A DNA stretch of 64,000 bases from Rothia similimucilaginosa (GTDB taxonomy: Bacteria > Actinomycetota > Actinomycetes > Actinomycetales > Micrococcaceae), in contig NZ_JAOVAM010000001.1 in the NCBI RefSeq assembly GCF_029850875.1, positions 248,001-312,000 on the forward strand. The letters are read 5' to 3'. Under the pieces are notes generated by a model. It ran no database searches. It had not been told where the DNA came from and saw only the letters and a list, made by a program, of their open reading frames with translations. A program made the position numbers and the translations under genes. This document shows positions 53,972-63,627 of this stretch, piece after piece; the first letter of the stretch is position 1, and each line of letters begins with the position of its first letter.

Positions 53972-55090
53972 CTAGCGCAGACCCAAGGGGCGTTCCATCG
54001 CCAGGGTCAGCAGCTCGCTAATCAAATTAGTGTAGGAAATACCAGTGTTCTCCCACATGGTCTTGTACATCGAAATCGGGGTGAAGCCGGGCATGGTGTT
54101 CACCTCGTTAATGATCAGGCGGCCATCCTCGGTGTAGAAGAAGTCCGCACGCGACAGGCCCTCGCCATCCAGCGCCAAAAACGCCTTCACAGCCAGCTCA
54201 CGCAGACGATCTTGCACATCCTGCGGCAGGTTCGCCGGGCACACGGTCACAGCAGAAGACTCAGAAACATACTTCGCCTCAAAGTCGTAGAAGCCGTGGT
54301 CCTCGTCCACAACCTCAATCTCACCGGGGTAGGATGCGCGAGGCATCTCGCCGTGGTGACCATCAAGCACAGCGCACTCAATTTCACGGCCCGCAATACC
54401 GGCCTCAATAATAATCTTCGGATCGTGGCAGCGAGCCTCTTCAATCGCCGGCACAAGCTCCTCCACCGAATCCACCTTGGTAATACCGAAAGAAGAACCA
54501 GCACGAGTCGGCTTCACAAACATGGGGAAGCCCAGCTTCAGCACGCGCTCCAGAATCTGCTCGCGGTCCTCGTGCTCCCACTGGCGGTTAGTGACAACCT
54601 CGTAGGGTCCGACCTCCAGGCCAGCAGATTCGAAAGCAACCTTCATGAAATGCTTATCCATACCCACAGCGGATGCGGTCACACCGCAACCCACATAGTG
54701 CAGGTCAGCCATTTCCAGCAGGCCCTGCACGGTACCGTCCTCACCAAATGGGCCGTGCAGTAGCGGGAAGACAACGTCCACCGGTGCGGTGCGGGTAACG
54801 TTACCCTCAGCATCCACCAGGGTCAAACGCGAATCACCGGCACCCATCGGCAGGAACACCTGCTGGGTACCCTCGGGAAACTCTGCGGTACCGCGTGTAC
54901 CAGCGGTCAGCTCGGCGAGCTGTTGCTCGTCGGTCAGATACCAGCGGCCGTCACGGGTAATGCCGATAGTGATGACCTCATAGGCAGTGCGGTCAATGGC
55001 GCTCAGCACACCAGCGGCGGTAATGAGCGAAATGGGATGCTCGGAGGAGCGGCCACCGCACAGCAGGGCGACGGTCTTCTTCTCGGTCAT
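53972..55090 (-). CDS. ddl: D-alanine--D-alanine ligase
   Basis: Makes the D-Ala-D-Ala dipeptide for peptidoglycan. 372 residues, ATP-grasp. VALLCGGRSSEHPISL opens the protein; VFPLLHGPFGEDGTVQGLLE holds the substrate serine-region; FVKPTRAGSSFGITKV and INEVNTMPGFTPISMYKTMW form the ATP and metal site. The Tyr/Phe-type loop that separates D-Ala from D-lactate ligases was not resolved by eye. AGGAG precedes the ATG. Part of the murA-plsC-gpsA-ddl order; 226 bp separates it from gpsA. Confidence 0.96.
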   Translation of the reverse strand: MTEKKTVALLCGGRSSEHPISLITAAGVLSAIDRTAYEVITIGITRDGRWYLTDEQQLAELTAGTRGTAEFPEGTQQVFLPMGAGDSRLTLVDAEGNVTRTAPVDVVFPLLHGPFGEDGTVQGLLEMADLHYVGCGVTASAVGMDKHFMKVAFESAGLEVGPYEVVTNRQWEHEDREQILERVLKLGFPMFVKPTRAGSSFGITKVDSVEELVPAIEEARCHDPKIIIEAGIAGREIECAVLDGHHGEMPRASYPGEIEVVDEDHGFYDFEAKYVSESSAVTVCPANLPQDVQDRLRELAVKAFLALDGEGLSRADFFYTEDGRLIINEVNTMPGFTPISMYKTMWENTGISYTNLISELLTLAMERPLGLR

Positions 55091-55316
55091 ATATTTCTCC
55101 TAGTCAATGTTCCCCTACCCTCAGAGCCGGAAGGTGGAACGGCAATGCGTCAATAATCCTAACGCACGAATACCGTCGCGGTCACTGATGCGTTTCTCAC
55201 GCACAGGTCTTCCGCAACGGTATCCGTCCTCGGATGTCTACGTTCAATCTTCTTCTAGTATGTCCTGGCACACATCACTAATTAGGGGTTACCAGCACAC
55301 CAGATAGCTTCAAAAC

Positions 55317-56435
55317 CTAGTGGCTCTCATGCTTGAGGCGGCGACCCAACAGCTGAGGCGCCAACTCCTCAATGCCAATACGACCCGAAAGCACAGCCAC
55401 CACAGCCTCAACAATGGGCATCTCCACACTGTGACGACGAGCCAACTCAGCCACCACCGGCGCCGACTTAATCGACTCAGCGGTCTGGATCATATGCTCA
55501 TGCAGGCGGTCAGGGGTAATACCCTGGGCCAGCAGGCGCCCCGCCGTGTGGTTACGAGACAGCGGCGAAGAGCAGGTCGCAATCAAGTCGCCCATACCGG
55601 CAAGACCGCTCATCGTCGCAGCCTCGCCACCCAAGGCCACCGCCAGGCGGGTAATCTCCGCCAGACCGCGAGTCATAATGGACGCCTTCGAGTTATCACC
55701 GTAATTGCGGCCCTCGCAAATACCCACGCAAAGGGCAATCACGTTCTTCACCAGGCCGCCAATTTCGGTACCCACCACATCCGTGTTGGTGTACGGGCGG
55801 AAATACGCGCACGCAATTGCGTGAGCAACAGACTCAGCTACCGGCAGGGTACGAGCCGCAACCACGGAGGCGGTAGGCTCCTCCCCCATGATTTCCTTCG
55901 CCAGGTTCGGGCCCGAGAGCACGCATACGCGGTGCGGAATATGACCAATCGCGCGCACATCAGCACCACGCAGAGCCATAGATTCTTCCAGCTCCTCAGT
56001 AATGACCTGCGACATGCGCAGACCCGTACCGGTTTCCAGGCCCTTCGCCAAAGACACCAACATGGCGTTCGGCTCAATATAGCGGGCGAAGCTCTGCAAC
56101 TGCGAACGCAGAACCTGCGCAGGCAAAGCAAGAACCACCATATCGGCACCGGTCAGCGCGGCGGGGGCATCCGCAGTGAAGTGCATGTTATCTGGCAGCT
56201 TCATTCCCGGAAAATAGCGAGCGTTCTCGCGGGTGCGCTCGCACTCAGCCATCACCTGCTCATCACGACCGATGAGAGTCACGCGAGTGTCATCGCCGCG
56301 CTCGCGGGCAGCATCCGCTGCAATCTTAGCGAAAGCGGTGCCCCAGCTACCGGCGCCCAACACCGCAATAGACTGCACGGTTGCCGGAGGGGTAAATTCA
56401 GGGCTTGCTGCGGGGGTGCGTCCAAAGAAGGTCAC
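55317..56435 (-). CDS. gpsA: NAD(P)H-dependent glycerol-3-phosphate dehydrogenase
   Basis: Reduces dihydroxyacetone phosphate to sn-glycerol 3-phosphate for phospholipids. 372 residues. IAVLGAGSWGTAFAKIAADA is the nucleotide fold; SGPNLAKEIMGEEPT and LVKNVIALCVGICEGRNYGDN contain the catalytic lysines and substrate residues. GTG at 56435 (VTFFGRTP) is preferred because family homology begins close by. A GTG at 56501 would add 22 unconserved residues. It follows plsC closely. Confidence 0.92.
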   Translation of the reverse strand: MTFFGRTPAASPEFTPPATVQSIAVLGAGSWGTAFAKIAADAARERGDDTRVTLIGRDEQVMAECERTRENARYFPGMKLPDNMHFTADAPAALTGADMVVLALPAQVLRSQLQSFARYIEPNAMLVSLAKGLETGTGLRMSQVITEELEESMALRGADVRAIGHIPHRVCVLSGPNLAKEIMGEEPTASVVAARTLPVAESVAHAIACAYFRPYTNTDVVGTEIGGLVKNVIALCVGICEGRNYGDNSKASIMTRGLAEITRLAVALGGEAATMSGLAGMGDLIATCSSPLSRNHTAGRLLAQGITPDRLHEHMIQTAESIKSAPVVAELARRHSVEMPIVEAVVAVLSGRIGIEELAPQLLGRRLKHESH

Positions 56436-56537
56436 GAAAACACCAGCTTCTCTTCCTTGTGAGGTCCTTAGGTGAGCCACCGAAGGCACCCGGTCGGGCA
56501 CCTATCGGTGACTCTCATATGTTTCCCAGTGGGAATA

Positions 56538-57395
56538 CTACTTTTCGTCCGGTTCGCCGAGTGGGCCACCGACCGGACCGGAGGGGGTGCCGGAGGCTTC
56601 ACGACGCTTAGCGCGCGGATTCCAACGACCCTCAGGAGCCTTCTCACCGCGGATCTTCTCCAGCTCGGCGGTAATAGCATCCAGCATGGCGTCCGTGACC
56701 ACGCCCAGTTCGGTGCGGGTGTGCTTAGCATCGGGGCTGATGTCCTCAACGAGGGAGGCAATATCCAGTGCCTTGCCAACCTTCACTTGGACGGTCTTGC
56801 GCGGGAACAGCGAAATCTTACGCTTCTCCTTGATGCGGCCATCCTCGCCGTCCTCATCCACGTAACCAAGAATCTGCTCGTCGCCCCAATGCGCCACCGG
56901 GTAGACGGGCGCGCCGGTCGCAAGAGCCAGACGAGCCGCACCGGTACGCGCCTGCATGGGCCACAGCTGCGGATCGTGGGTGGTGGTGCCCTCCGGGAAA
57001 ATCACAACGGCACCGCCAGCCTCAACAATCTTGCGGGCAGTAATCAGGGACTTACGCGCATCCACCGAACCGCGAACCACGGGAATATGCGCAAGCTTAC
57101 GCATAATGTAGCCGAGCACGGGAGCGCGGAAGAGTGAATCCTTCGCCAAGAAGCGCGGCAGGGCACCTTCAACGAAAACAGGGAAAGCCACAGTCACCGG
57201 GTCAAGCTCGGTGGTGTGGTTAGCCACGATAATGTACCCGCCACTCTTAGGCAGGTTCTCACGACCGGTAATCTCAACATGCGCGATGAGCTTGTACAGC
57301 CCACGCGTAGCGTTACCGAGCACCTTGTACAGAGCGTCACCATAGGCGGTGGGCTCAATCTCAGACAGAGCCTGCTTTCCCTGCTGTCCGCTCAC
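56538..57395 (-). CDS. plsC: 1-acyl-sn-glycerol-3-phosphate acyltransferase
   Basis: Adds the second acyl chain to make phosphatidic acid. 285 residues. The HX4D motif is in NHTTELDPV near residue 58, and the substrate motif FPEGTTTHD near residue 130. A hydrophobic N-terminal stretch anchors it to the membrane face. The C-terminal 40 residues are charged and Pro/Gly-rich. It starts with GTG in the TAGTG overlap with the murA stop, so translation is coupled. Confidence 0.93.
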   Translation of the reverse strand: MSGQQGKQALSEIEPTAYGDALYKVLGNATRGLYKLIAHVEITGRENLPKSGGYIIVANHTTELDPVTVAFPVFVEGALPRFLAKDSLFRAPVLGYIMRKLAHIPVVRGSVDARKSLITARKIVEAGGAVVIFPEGTTTHDPQLWPMQARTGAARLALATGAPVYPVAHWGDEQILGYVDEDGEDGRIKEKRKISLFPRKTVQVKVGKALDIASLVEDISPDAKHTRTELGVVTDAMLDAITAELEKIRGEKAPEGRWNPRAKRREASGTPSGPVGGPLGEPDEK

Positions 57396-58828
57396 TAGTC
57401 CTGAACCTCAACTTCCTCGGGCTCAACAACGACTATTGCAGCATCGGGCTTGGGAGCCTTCGACACCTTGCGTGTCAGCACCTCAAAGTTGGCGCCCAGG
57501 CCCTTGAGCTTCTCCTCAAAGTTCTCGTAGCCACGAGCAATCAGCTCAACACCGCTCACGTGAGAGGTACCCTTAGCAGCCAGAGCAGCAATGATGTGGG
57601 AGAAGCCGCCGCGCAGATCCGGAACCTCTATGTCGGCACCGGTCAGCGGGGTGGGACCAGAAATAATAGCGGAGTGGCCGTACCCCTTACCCTCGAAACG
57701 GCAGGGCGTGCCGCCCACGCAGTCACGCATGACGACAATATCTGCGCCCATCTGCTTCAGGGCGTTGGTGAAGCCGAAACGTTCCTCGTACACAGTCTCG
57801 TGCACGATAGATGCACCCTTAGCCTGGGTCAGCGCCACAACAAGGGGCTGCTGCCAGTCGGTCATGAAGCCGGGGTGCACATTGGTCTCAAAGACAATGG
57901 GCTTCAGCTGAGCACCGGGGGTGCGCTGAGCCGGGTGGGTGAAGCGAATACCCTCGGCGGTCACCTCATACAGGCCGCCCATCTTGCGGAACTGGTTGAG
58001 GAACGCGGTCATATCCTTCTGATCTGCGCCGCGCACAAAAATATCGCCGCCGGTAGCCAGTGCAGCAGAAGCCCAGGAAGCGGACTCGTTACGGTCGGGC
58101 AGGGACGTGTGATCGTAGCCGGTCAGCTCGTCCACACCCTCAATGACGATGGTGCGGTCCTCATTGATGAAGATAATGGCACCCATCTTCTGCAGAACAG
58201 CGATCAGGTCAATAATTTCAGGCTCAATCGCTGCGTTGCGCAGGACGGTTTTACCCTTAGCTCGCACACCGGTGAGCAGAACCTGCTCGGTAGCACCCAC
58301 GGAGGGATAGTTCAGTACAATCTCTGCACCCTTTAGGCCCTCTTCAGGAACGATCAGAGTGGTACCGGTTTCATCATCCTTTTCAACAACTGCGCCGAAC
58401 TTGCGCAGAGCCGCCATATGGTAGTCGATGGGGCGGTCGCCAATCTTGCAGCCACCCAGGTTGGGGATGCGTGCGGTACCAAGGGTGTGCAGCAGCGGGC
58501 CCACCATCAGAATCGGGATGCGGGAGTTACCGCCGAAGAGCTGAATCTCCTCCGCGTTCTTTGCAGCGGTGGTTGCATCCTGTGCGGGGTTGAGGGTCAG
58601 AACACCAGCTTCGCGGTCGTAATCAACCTTTGCGCCGTGCAGCTCCACGAGGGTGGTAACGATTTCGACATCGCTCAGGTCAGGGACGTTACGCAGGGTC
58701 GAGAGGGTCGAACCGTGCAGTGCTGCGACCATCGCCTTGGGCACCAGGTTCTTGGCGCCTCGAACGTGGACCTCACCAACGAGCGGAGTGCCACCTTCAA
58801 TGCGAAGCTTGCTGATGTTCTCAGTCAT
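57395..58828 (-). CDS. murA: UDP-N-acetylglucosamine 1-carboxyvinyltransferase (MurA)
   Basis: First committed step of peptidoglycan synthesis. 477 residues, slightly above the usual 420. KNLVPKAMVAAL near residue 26 is the lysine-containing substrate loop. The catalytic cysteine is Cys127 in LGGCKIGDRPIDYH; the change to Asp that gives fosfomycin resistance in mycobacteria is not present. The C-terminal domain has MTDWQQPLVVALTQA and the SGVELIARGYENFEEKL end, then a 40-residue tail of Lys/Pro/Val/Glu. AAAGGA is 5 bases before the ATG. Confidence 0.96.
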   Translation of the reverse strand: MTENISKLRIEGGTPLVGEVHVRGAKNLVPKAMVAALHGSTLSTLRNVPDLSDVEIVTTLVELHGAKVDYDREAGVLTLNPAQDATTAAKNAEEIQLFGGNSRIPILMVGPLLHTLGTARIPNLGGCKIGDRPIDYHMAALRKFGAVVEKDDETGTTLIVPEEGLKGAEIVLNYPSVGATEQVLLTGVRAKGKTVLRNAAIEPEIIDLIAVLQKMGAIIFINEDRTIVIEGVDELTGYDHTSLPDRNESASWASAALATGGDIFVRGADQKDMTAFLNQFRKMGGLYEVTAEGIRFTHPAQRTPGAQLKPIVFETNVHPGFMTDWQQPLVVALTQAKGASIVHETVYEERFGFTNALKQMGADIVVMRDCVGGTPCRFEGKGYGHSAIISGPTPLTGADIEVPDLRGGFSHIIAALAAKGTSHVSGVELIARGYENFEEKLKGLGANFEVLTRKVSKAPKPDAAIVVVEPEEVEVQD

Positions 58829-59514
58829 TAAAAATCCTTTATGGAGTCGGCTGGTTTAGGCCGAACTTTAACAGTGTGCCAATGCGCCGCGTTCTCATAC
58901 GTGCCCCTGCCGGTAGCAGGGTGAAACGGGCGCACATATTCATCATTATTCTAAGCCCTGTATATAGGTGCTCCAAACGATGAATAATCTTTGGCAGGGC
59001 CGACGAGGATTTTGCTCTGCTATGTATGTGAAGAACCGGTCTGAACCTTCAGATTCAGTGCCGAAAAACAAAAAAATACACAAAAAATCACAATAATACA
59101 AACATTTTTGGGTTCTTCGCGGAAATTTGACGTTAGTTTCGTCTTTTTAACGTCCGAATTTAAATTTGAGAGCAACCTCACCCCTACAATAGCGTGCACA
59201 CTTGTGCCCGCTGAACGGCACCTCCGCTCTCTAGGAGGAGCCAATCAGCTCTACACTGCGGCATCGGCGCCGGCACCGCCTTTGCAACCGCGCAGTATAG
59301 AGTCCCACGGGAGAGCGCGGGGCGTGCATTCACCGCATACACCTTTGCGATAGTGCCCACCCAAAATGGTTCGGCTTCCTGATTCACTTCAACTTCAAAA
59401 ATTCATCTCAACCTCACCGTTAAATATTCGAAAGTCAACTAAAAACCATGGGCACATCACAACCAACCACAGGTCACTTCGCGCCTGCATCCGCGAACTG
59501 CTGGAGGACCCAAT
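58829..59514. other. Divergent region murA / Tat-exported glycine-rich protein
   Basis: 686 bp. It holds the murA promoter near 58950-58976, an A-rich run at 59065-59105, and a GACGTTA / TAACGTC inverted repeat near 59131-59157. The region 59200-59450 contains no frame that looks coding. Upstream elements of the glycine-rich gene could not be fixed with confidence. Confidence 0.45.
58948..58976 (-). promoter_or_regulatory. Promoter of the murA-plsC-gpsA operon
   Basis: On the minus strand TTGGAG (58971-58976) and TAGAAT (58948-58953) are separated by 17 bases. The start site would be about 110 bases before the murA ATG. Confidence 0.65.
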
Positions 59515-60963
59515 ATGACACATCACAACACTGCGTCTGCCATTTCACGCCGTCGCCTTGTACAGGGTGCGGCATGGAGTGCCCCCGTTATCCTCGCCAG
59601 TGCAGCCGTCCCTGCATGGGCGGCAAGTAGCGAGCCCACATGCTCCCCCGTCCTCACCCTCAAGCCAACCGCAACCGGCTTCGACGACAAGGCTGGTGCG
59701 TACACCGAATGGCTCGTTCCTGAAGGCGTTGGACGAGTACGATTCAACCTCGTGGGAGGTGCCGGCGGTGCCGCATCCTCCTTCACCCCCAGCTACCTGA
59801 CCAATGTCACGAACCCGTCCCTGGCTGGCGGCGGTGCTGGCGCACAGCTCAGCGGCGTTCTGATGGTCAAGTCCGGCGATATCCTTCGCGTCTGGGCGGG
59901 TAACGGCGGTGTCGGCTCCGCAGCCGGCGCGCAGCCCGCATACGGTGGCGAAGGCTACGCAGCCGGTGGTGACTCCACCGGCTCCAGCACCGCAACCGGC
60001 AGCGCACAGGTAGTGGGCACCAGTAGCGGTTACGTCTACGGTGCTTCCGGCGGCGGATCCTCCGCTGTCGAGCTGGTCCGTGACGGTGTGGTCACCGTCG
60101 TGGCTGTTGCGGGTGCAGGGGGCGGCGGTGCCCAGCTGGGCACCCTCACCACCCACCAGCACGTCTTCAACGTACAGCCCAAGGATCAGCTGAACCCGGC
60201 ACTGCGCGTGGCATTGGACCGCCGCGACGCATCCACTACCGCAGGCGGTAGCGCAGGCAGTGACTTGGGCACCGATAACACCGGTCAGGGCGGCATACTC
60301 ATGGCAAGCCCCTACCAGGAATTTAAGCCTCTGGAAGAGGGGGACAAACCCTTCGATATGCGTTTCGTGGTCACCGGCGGTACCGCTGGTCGCTCCGGCA
60401 CACCCGGCACCCTCGGTGAGGCACTGACCGGCATCCTCAACGAGAACAATGAGCTAAAGCTTCAGTCGATGTCCGACCCCTGGTTCGATTCGTACAGCTT
60501 CCCGCGCTACTACTTCTACGAGGGTGACTCCGTACATGAGGGCGAGAAGGGCACCGGTGGCGCGGACGCTACCGGCTCCTACCGCGGTAAGGGTGGCTCA
60601 GGCGCTCTACTCTCCCACACCCACGGCAGGCTCTCCCTCACTTCCGTAGCATCCGGCGGTGGCGCCGGCTATGGTGGAGGCGGCGCAGGTCTGAACATCT
60701 GGACTATCGGCGCATACTACGAGAGCGTTTTCGGCCGTCAGGTACAGTTCGAGGGCGAAGGCAACATCTACTCAATCAGCTCCCTGAGCAGTGGCGGCGG
60801 CGCGGGCGGCAGCTACATTAACTACGAGGTGGTCTCTGACTTCGCTCTTACCACCGCACAGAACGCGAACCCGACTGCAGGTGTGCGCTCCCCCGGTTCG
60901 GCGGCACTGTACAAGTGCGCCGAGAATACAACCTTGGAAACCCCCATCACTGAGGGTCCCTAA
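59515..60963 (+). CDS. Tat-exported glycine-rich protein
   Basis: 482 residues. The twin-arginine signal SRRRLVQGAAWSAPVILAS ends near AWAAS, so export in folded form by Tat is likely. The body alternates short strands with Gly-rich runs: VGRVRFNLVGGAGGAASS, GAGAQLSGVLMVKSGDILRV, ASGGGSSAVELVRDG, SGGGAGYGGGGAGLNIW. This resembles the Gly-rich ALK/LTK-type fold seen in some bacterial surface proteins, with a closing Cys (YKCAENTT). No anchor or sorting motif is seen, so it may be released or held by other means. GGAGG stands 7 bases before the ATG. No enzyme motif is evident. Confidence 0.8.
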   Translation: MTHHNTASAISRRRLVQGAAWSAPVILASAAVPAWAASSEPTCSPVLTLKPTATGFDDKAGAYTEWLVPEGVGRVRFNLVGGAGGAASSFTPSYLTNVTNPSLAGGGAGAQLSGVLMVKSGDILRVWAGNGGVGSAAGAQPAYGGEGYAAGGDSTGSSTATGSAQVVGTSSGYVYGASGGGSSAVELVRDGVVTVVAVAGAGGGGAQLGTLTTHQHVFNVQPKDQLNPALRVALDRRDASTTAGGSAGSDLGTDNTGQGGILMASPYQEFKPLEEGDKPFDMRFVVTGGTAGRSGTPGTLGEALTGILNENNELKLQSMSDPWFDSYSFPRYYFYEGDSVHEGEKGTGGADATGSYRGKGGSGALLSHTHGRLSLTSVASGGGAGYGGGGAGLNIWTIGAYYESVFGRQVQFEGEGNIYSISSLSSGGGAGGSYINYEVVSDFALTTAQNANPTAGVRSPGSAALYKCAENTTLETPITEGP

Positions 60964-60985
60964 TCTCTAGGCATTGAATAAATAC

Positions 60986-61022
60986 GCCTCTCCGGGAGCT
61001 GATGCTCCGGGGAGGCACTTTT
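60986..61022 (+). terminator. Terminator after the glycine-rich protein gene
   Basis: A GC-rich stem with one bulge (60986-60999 with 61004-61016), followed by ACTTTTAT. It begins 23 bases after the stop codon. Confidence 0.75.
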
Positions 61023-61055
61023 ATCTGCGTGCCAAGGGTTTTAGGTACAGAAAAG

Positions 61056-61092
61056 CTCGAAGGCGGCGACTGATTCAGTCGCCGCCTTCGAG
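61056..61092 (-). terminator. Terminator of leuCD
   Basis: A perfect 18-bp stem (61056-61073 with 61075-61092) with a one-base centre, followed on the minus strand by CTTTTC. It lies 61 bases past the leuD stop. Confidence 0.85.
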
Positions 61093-61152
61093 GTTTATAT
61101 CCCTAGGTTTTAGAACGCTCGGCGTAGATATTCCCTATATAGAGTTCTCTAC

Positions 61153-61746
61153 TTAGAGCTCCTGAGTGCGGGGCATCCAGGAGGGGCGCTTCGCCTCGTA
61201 CGCCTCAATAGCGTCCAGGTTCTGCAGGGTCAGACCAATATCGTCCAGGCCCTCCATGAGGCGCCAACGCACGTAGTCGTCAATCTCGAAGGGAACAACC
61301 AGCGCACCCGCGGTTACGGTCTTGGACTCCAGGTCAACGGTGATTTCGGTGCCGGGCTCGTACTCCAGTGCCTTCCAGATCAGCTCAATATCATCCTGTG
61401 CAACCTGTGCGGTAACCAGGCCCTGCTTACCGGAGTTGCCACGGAAAATATCGGCAAAACGAGCGGAAATAACGACCTTGAAACCGTAGTCTTTCAGCGC
61501 CCACACCGCGTGCTCACGGGAAGAACCGGTACCGAAATCTGGGCCCGCCACCAACACGCTACCGTGCTTGTAGGGCTCCTGGTTCAGGATGAACTCGGGG
61601 TCCTTACGCCAGTTAGCGAAAAGGGCATCGTCGAAGCCAGTCTTGGTCACTCGCTTGAGGTAGACGGCGGGAATGATCTGGTCGGTGTCAACATTCGAAG
61701 AACGCAGCGGCACGCCAATGCCGGTGTGCTTAATAATGGGTTCCAT
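61153..61746 (-). CDS. leuD: 3-isopropylmalate dehydratase small subunit
   Basis: With LeuC isomerises 2-isopropylmalate to 3-isopropylmalate in leucine synthesis. 197 residues. [17 protein letters not shown] and the swivelling-domain segment [19 protein letters not shown] are the family signatures. AAGGAG is 5 bases before the ATG. It lies 26 bases after leuC. Confidence 0.97.
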   Translation of the reverse strand: MEPIIKHTGIGVPLRSSNVDTDQIIPAVYLKRVTKTGFDDALFANWRKDPEFILNQEPYKHGSVLVAGPDFGTGSSREHAVWALKDYGFKVVISARFADIFRGNSGKQGLVTAQVAQDDIELIWKALEYEPGTEITVDLESKTVTAGALVVPFEIDDYVRWRLMEGLDDIGLTLQNLDAIEAYEAKRPSWMPRTQEL

Positions 61747-61772
61747 AATGGCTCCTTAGCTATAGCGGCGTG

Positions 61773-63215
61773 CTAGGCCACGACGTCGGACGGGGCGGAC
61801 AGGGTACCGCGTACAGCGGTTGCGGCGGCAACCACCGGGGAGACCAGGTGGGTGCGGCCACCCTTGCCCTGGCGGCCCTCAAAGTTACGGTTCGAGGTGG
61901 AGGCGCAACGCTCACCGGGTGCCAGCTGGTCGGGGTTCATACCCAGGCACATGGAGCAGCCAGCGAAACGCCAGTCGGCACCGAAGTCCTTGAAAATCTT
62001 GTCCAGGCCTTCTGCTTCAGCCTGTGCACGGACCTTCTGCGAGCCGGGCACGACCATCATGCGCACGTTCTCGGCGATGGTGCGGCCACGCACGATGTCC
62101 GCCGCGGCGCGCAGGTCCTCGATGCGGGAGTTGGTGCAGGAGCCCAGGAAGACGACATCCACAGGGATTTCCTTCATGGGGGTGCCCGCCTCCAGGCCCA
62201 TATATTCGAGGGCGCGTTCTGCTGCGACCTTATCGTTCTCGTCCTCGAAGTCATCCGGGGAGGGAATGGCGTGGCTCAGCGGAATACCCTGACCGGGGTT
62301 GGTGCCCCAGGTGACGAAGGGTTCGAGCTCGTCAGCGTTAATGAAGATTTCCTTGTCGAAGATGGCGCCTTCGTCGGTGGGCAGGCTCTTCCAGTACTCG
62401 ACTGCTTTGTCCCACTCTTCGCCCTTGGGTGCGTGCTGGCGGCCCTTGACGTACTCGAAGGTGGTCTCATCGGGGGCGACCATACCGGCGCGGGCACCCG
62501 CCTCAATGGACATATTGCACATGGTCATACGGCCCTCCATGGAGAGAGAGCGAATCGCGGAGCCACGGTATTCGAGCACGTAGCCCTGACCACCGCCGGT
62601 GCCGATCTGGGCGATAACAGCAAGGATGATGTCCTTCGCGGTCACACCGGGCTTGAGGGTGCCTTCAACATTGATTGCCATGGTCTTGAAGCGTGCCAGG
62701 GGCAGGGTCTGGGTTGCCATGACGTGCTCCACCTCGGAGGTGCCGATACCGAACGCGAGAGCGCCGAACGCACCGTGGGTGGAGGTGTGGGAGTCGCCGC
62801 AGACCACGGTCATGCCGGGCATAGTCAGACCCAGCTGGGGGCCGACTACATGCACGATGCCCTGCTCCTCGTCGCCGAGGGAGTGGATGCGCACGCCGAA
62901 CTCTGCAGCGTTACGGCGGAGGGTCTCAATCTGGGTGCGGCTGGTCAGGTCGGCAATGGTGCCGAAGATGTTGTCGGTGGGGGTGTTGTGGTCCTCGGTG
63001 GCGATCGTCAGGTCGAGGCGGCGCAGGGGGCGGTTCTCGATGCGCAGACCTTCAAATGCCTGGGGCGAGGTCACTTCGTGCAGTAGCTGCAGGTCGATGT
63101 AGAGCAGGTCGGGCTTGCCGTTTTCACCGGGGACGACGACGTGTGCGTCCCAGACTTTTTCTGCCAGGGTGCGCGGACGGGTGCCCGCGGTGGTTGCGTT
63201 CTGTTCGCTAGTCAT
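61773..63215 (-). CDS. leuC: 3-isopropylmalate dehydratase large subunit
   Basis: Catalytic subunit of isopropylmalate isomerase, aconitase family, with a [4Fe-4S] cluster. 480 residues. Cluster cysteines are in [15 protein letters not shown] and in the [10 protein letters not shown] pair. [19 protein letters not shown] and MTVVCGDS contain substrate residues. AGGAG precedes MTSEQNATT. It is divergent from an IclR gene, as in many actinobacteria. Confidence 0.97.
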   Translation of the reverse strand: MTSEQNATTAGTRPRTLAEKVWDAHVVVPGENGKPDLLYIDLQLLHEVTSPQAFEGLRIENRPLRRLDLTIATEDHNTPTDNIFGTIADLTSRTQIETLRRNAAEFGVRIHSLGDEEQGIVHVVGPQLGLTMPGMTVVCGDSHTSTHGAFGALAFGIGTSEVEHVMATQTLPLARFKTMAINVEGTLKPGVTAKDIILAVIAQIGTGGGQGYVLEYRGSAIRSLSMEGRMTMCNMSIEAGARAGMVAPDETTFEYVKGRQHAPKGEEWDKAVEYWKSLPTDEGAIFDKEIFINADELEPFVTWGTNPGQGIPLSHAIPSPDDFEDENDKVAAERALEYMGLEAGTPMKEIPVDVVFLGSCTNSRIEDLRAAADIVRGRTIAENVRMMVVPGSQKVRAQAEAEGLDKIFKDFGADWRFAGCSMCLGMNPDQLAPGERCASTSNRNFEGRQGKGGRTHLVSPVVAAATAVRGTLSAPSDVVA

Positions 63216-63627
63216 GCTTTCTCCTGCTTGATGCGTTCCTACGGTGGATGCGTTCGGGGTGGTGCGTGCCGCCGGTTTTGGGGATTGAGAGGCGGATTAT
63301 GTACCCGATGGGACCCTCAAACCGGTATTTCCCTGCGGCGTGTCGCGTATTTTTTCACGGATTCTTAGCCTGTGAGACAGACCGGAATCACCCCGAGATA
63401 GCGGGTGATTTATTGTGGGTTTACACTATGGCTCCGTAGTGATTTTGCGGGGTTGCACGCACTTTTCTGCGACTCTTTCACACATTTTCACCCATAAACC
63501 CACATAAACACTTATTATGACAAATTCATAATTTATCCCGTAGGGGGTGATTCCATCTTCAGCTGTGCGCCCGGAAGAGTCCACAAAGTCCAGGGCATCT
63601 TTCATATTCTGAGATAGAATATAAGAA
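63216..63627. promoter_or_regulatory. Divergent region leuC / IclR regulator
   Basis: 412 bp. An inverted repeat ATTATG...CATAAT at 63514-63519 and 63527-63532 is a candidate operator. TAGAAT at 63616-63621 ends 6 bases before the regulator's ATG and is its likely -10 for a leaderless transcript. No leader peptide or T-box was found for leuC, and no confident leuC promoter could be picked. Confidence 0.45.

Noticed and set aside
63216-63627. Search for a leucine leader peptide or T-box before leuC
   Set aside because: No short frame with a run of leucine codons and no T-box core sequence was seen.
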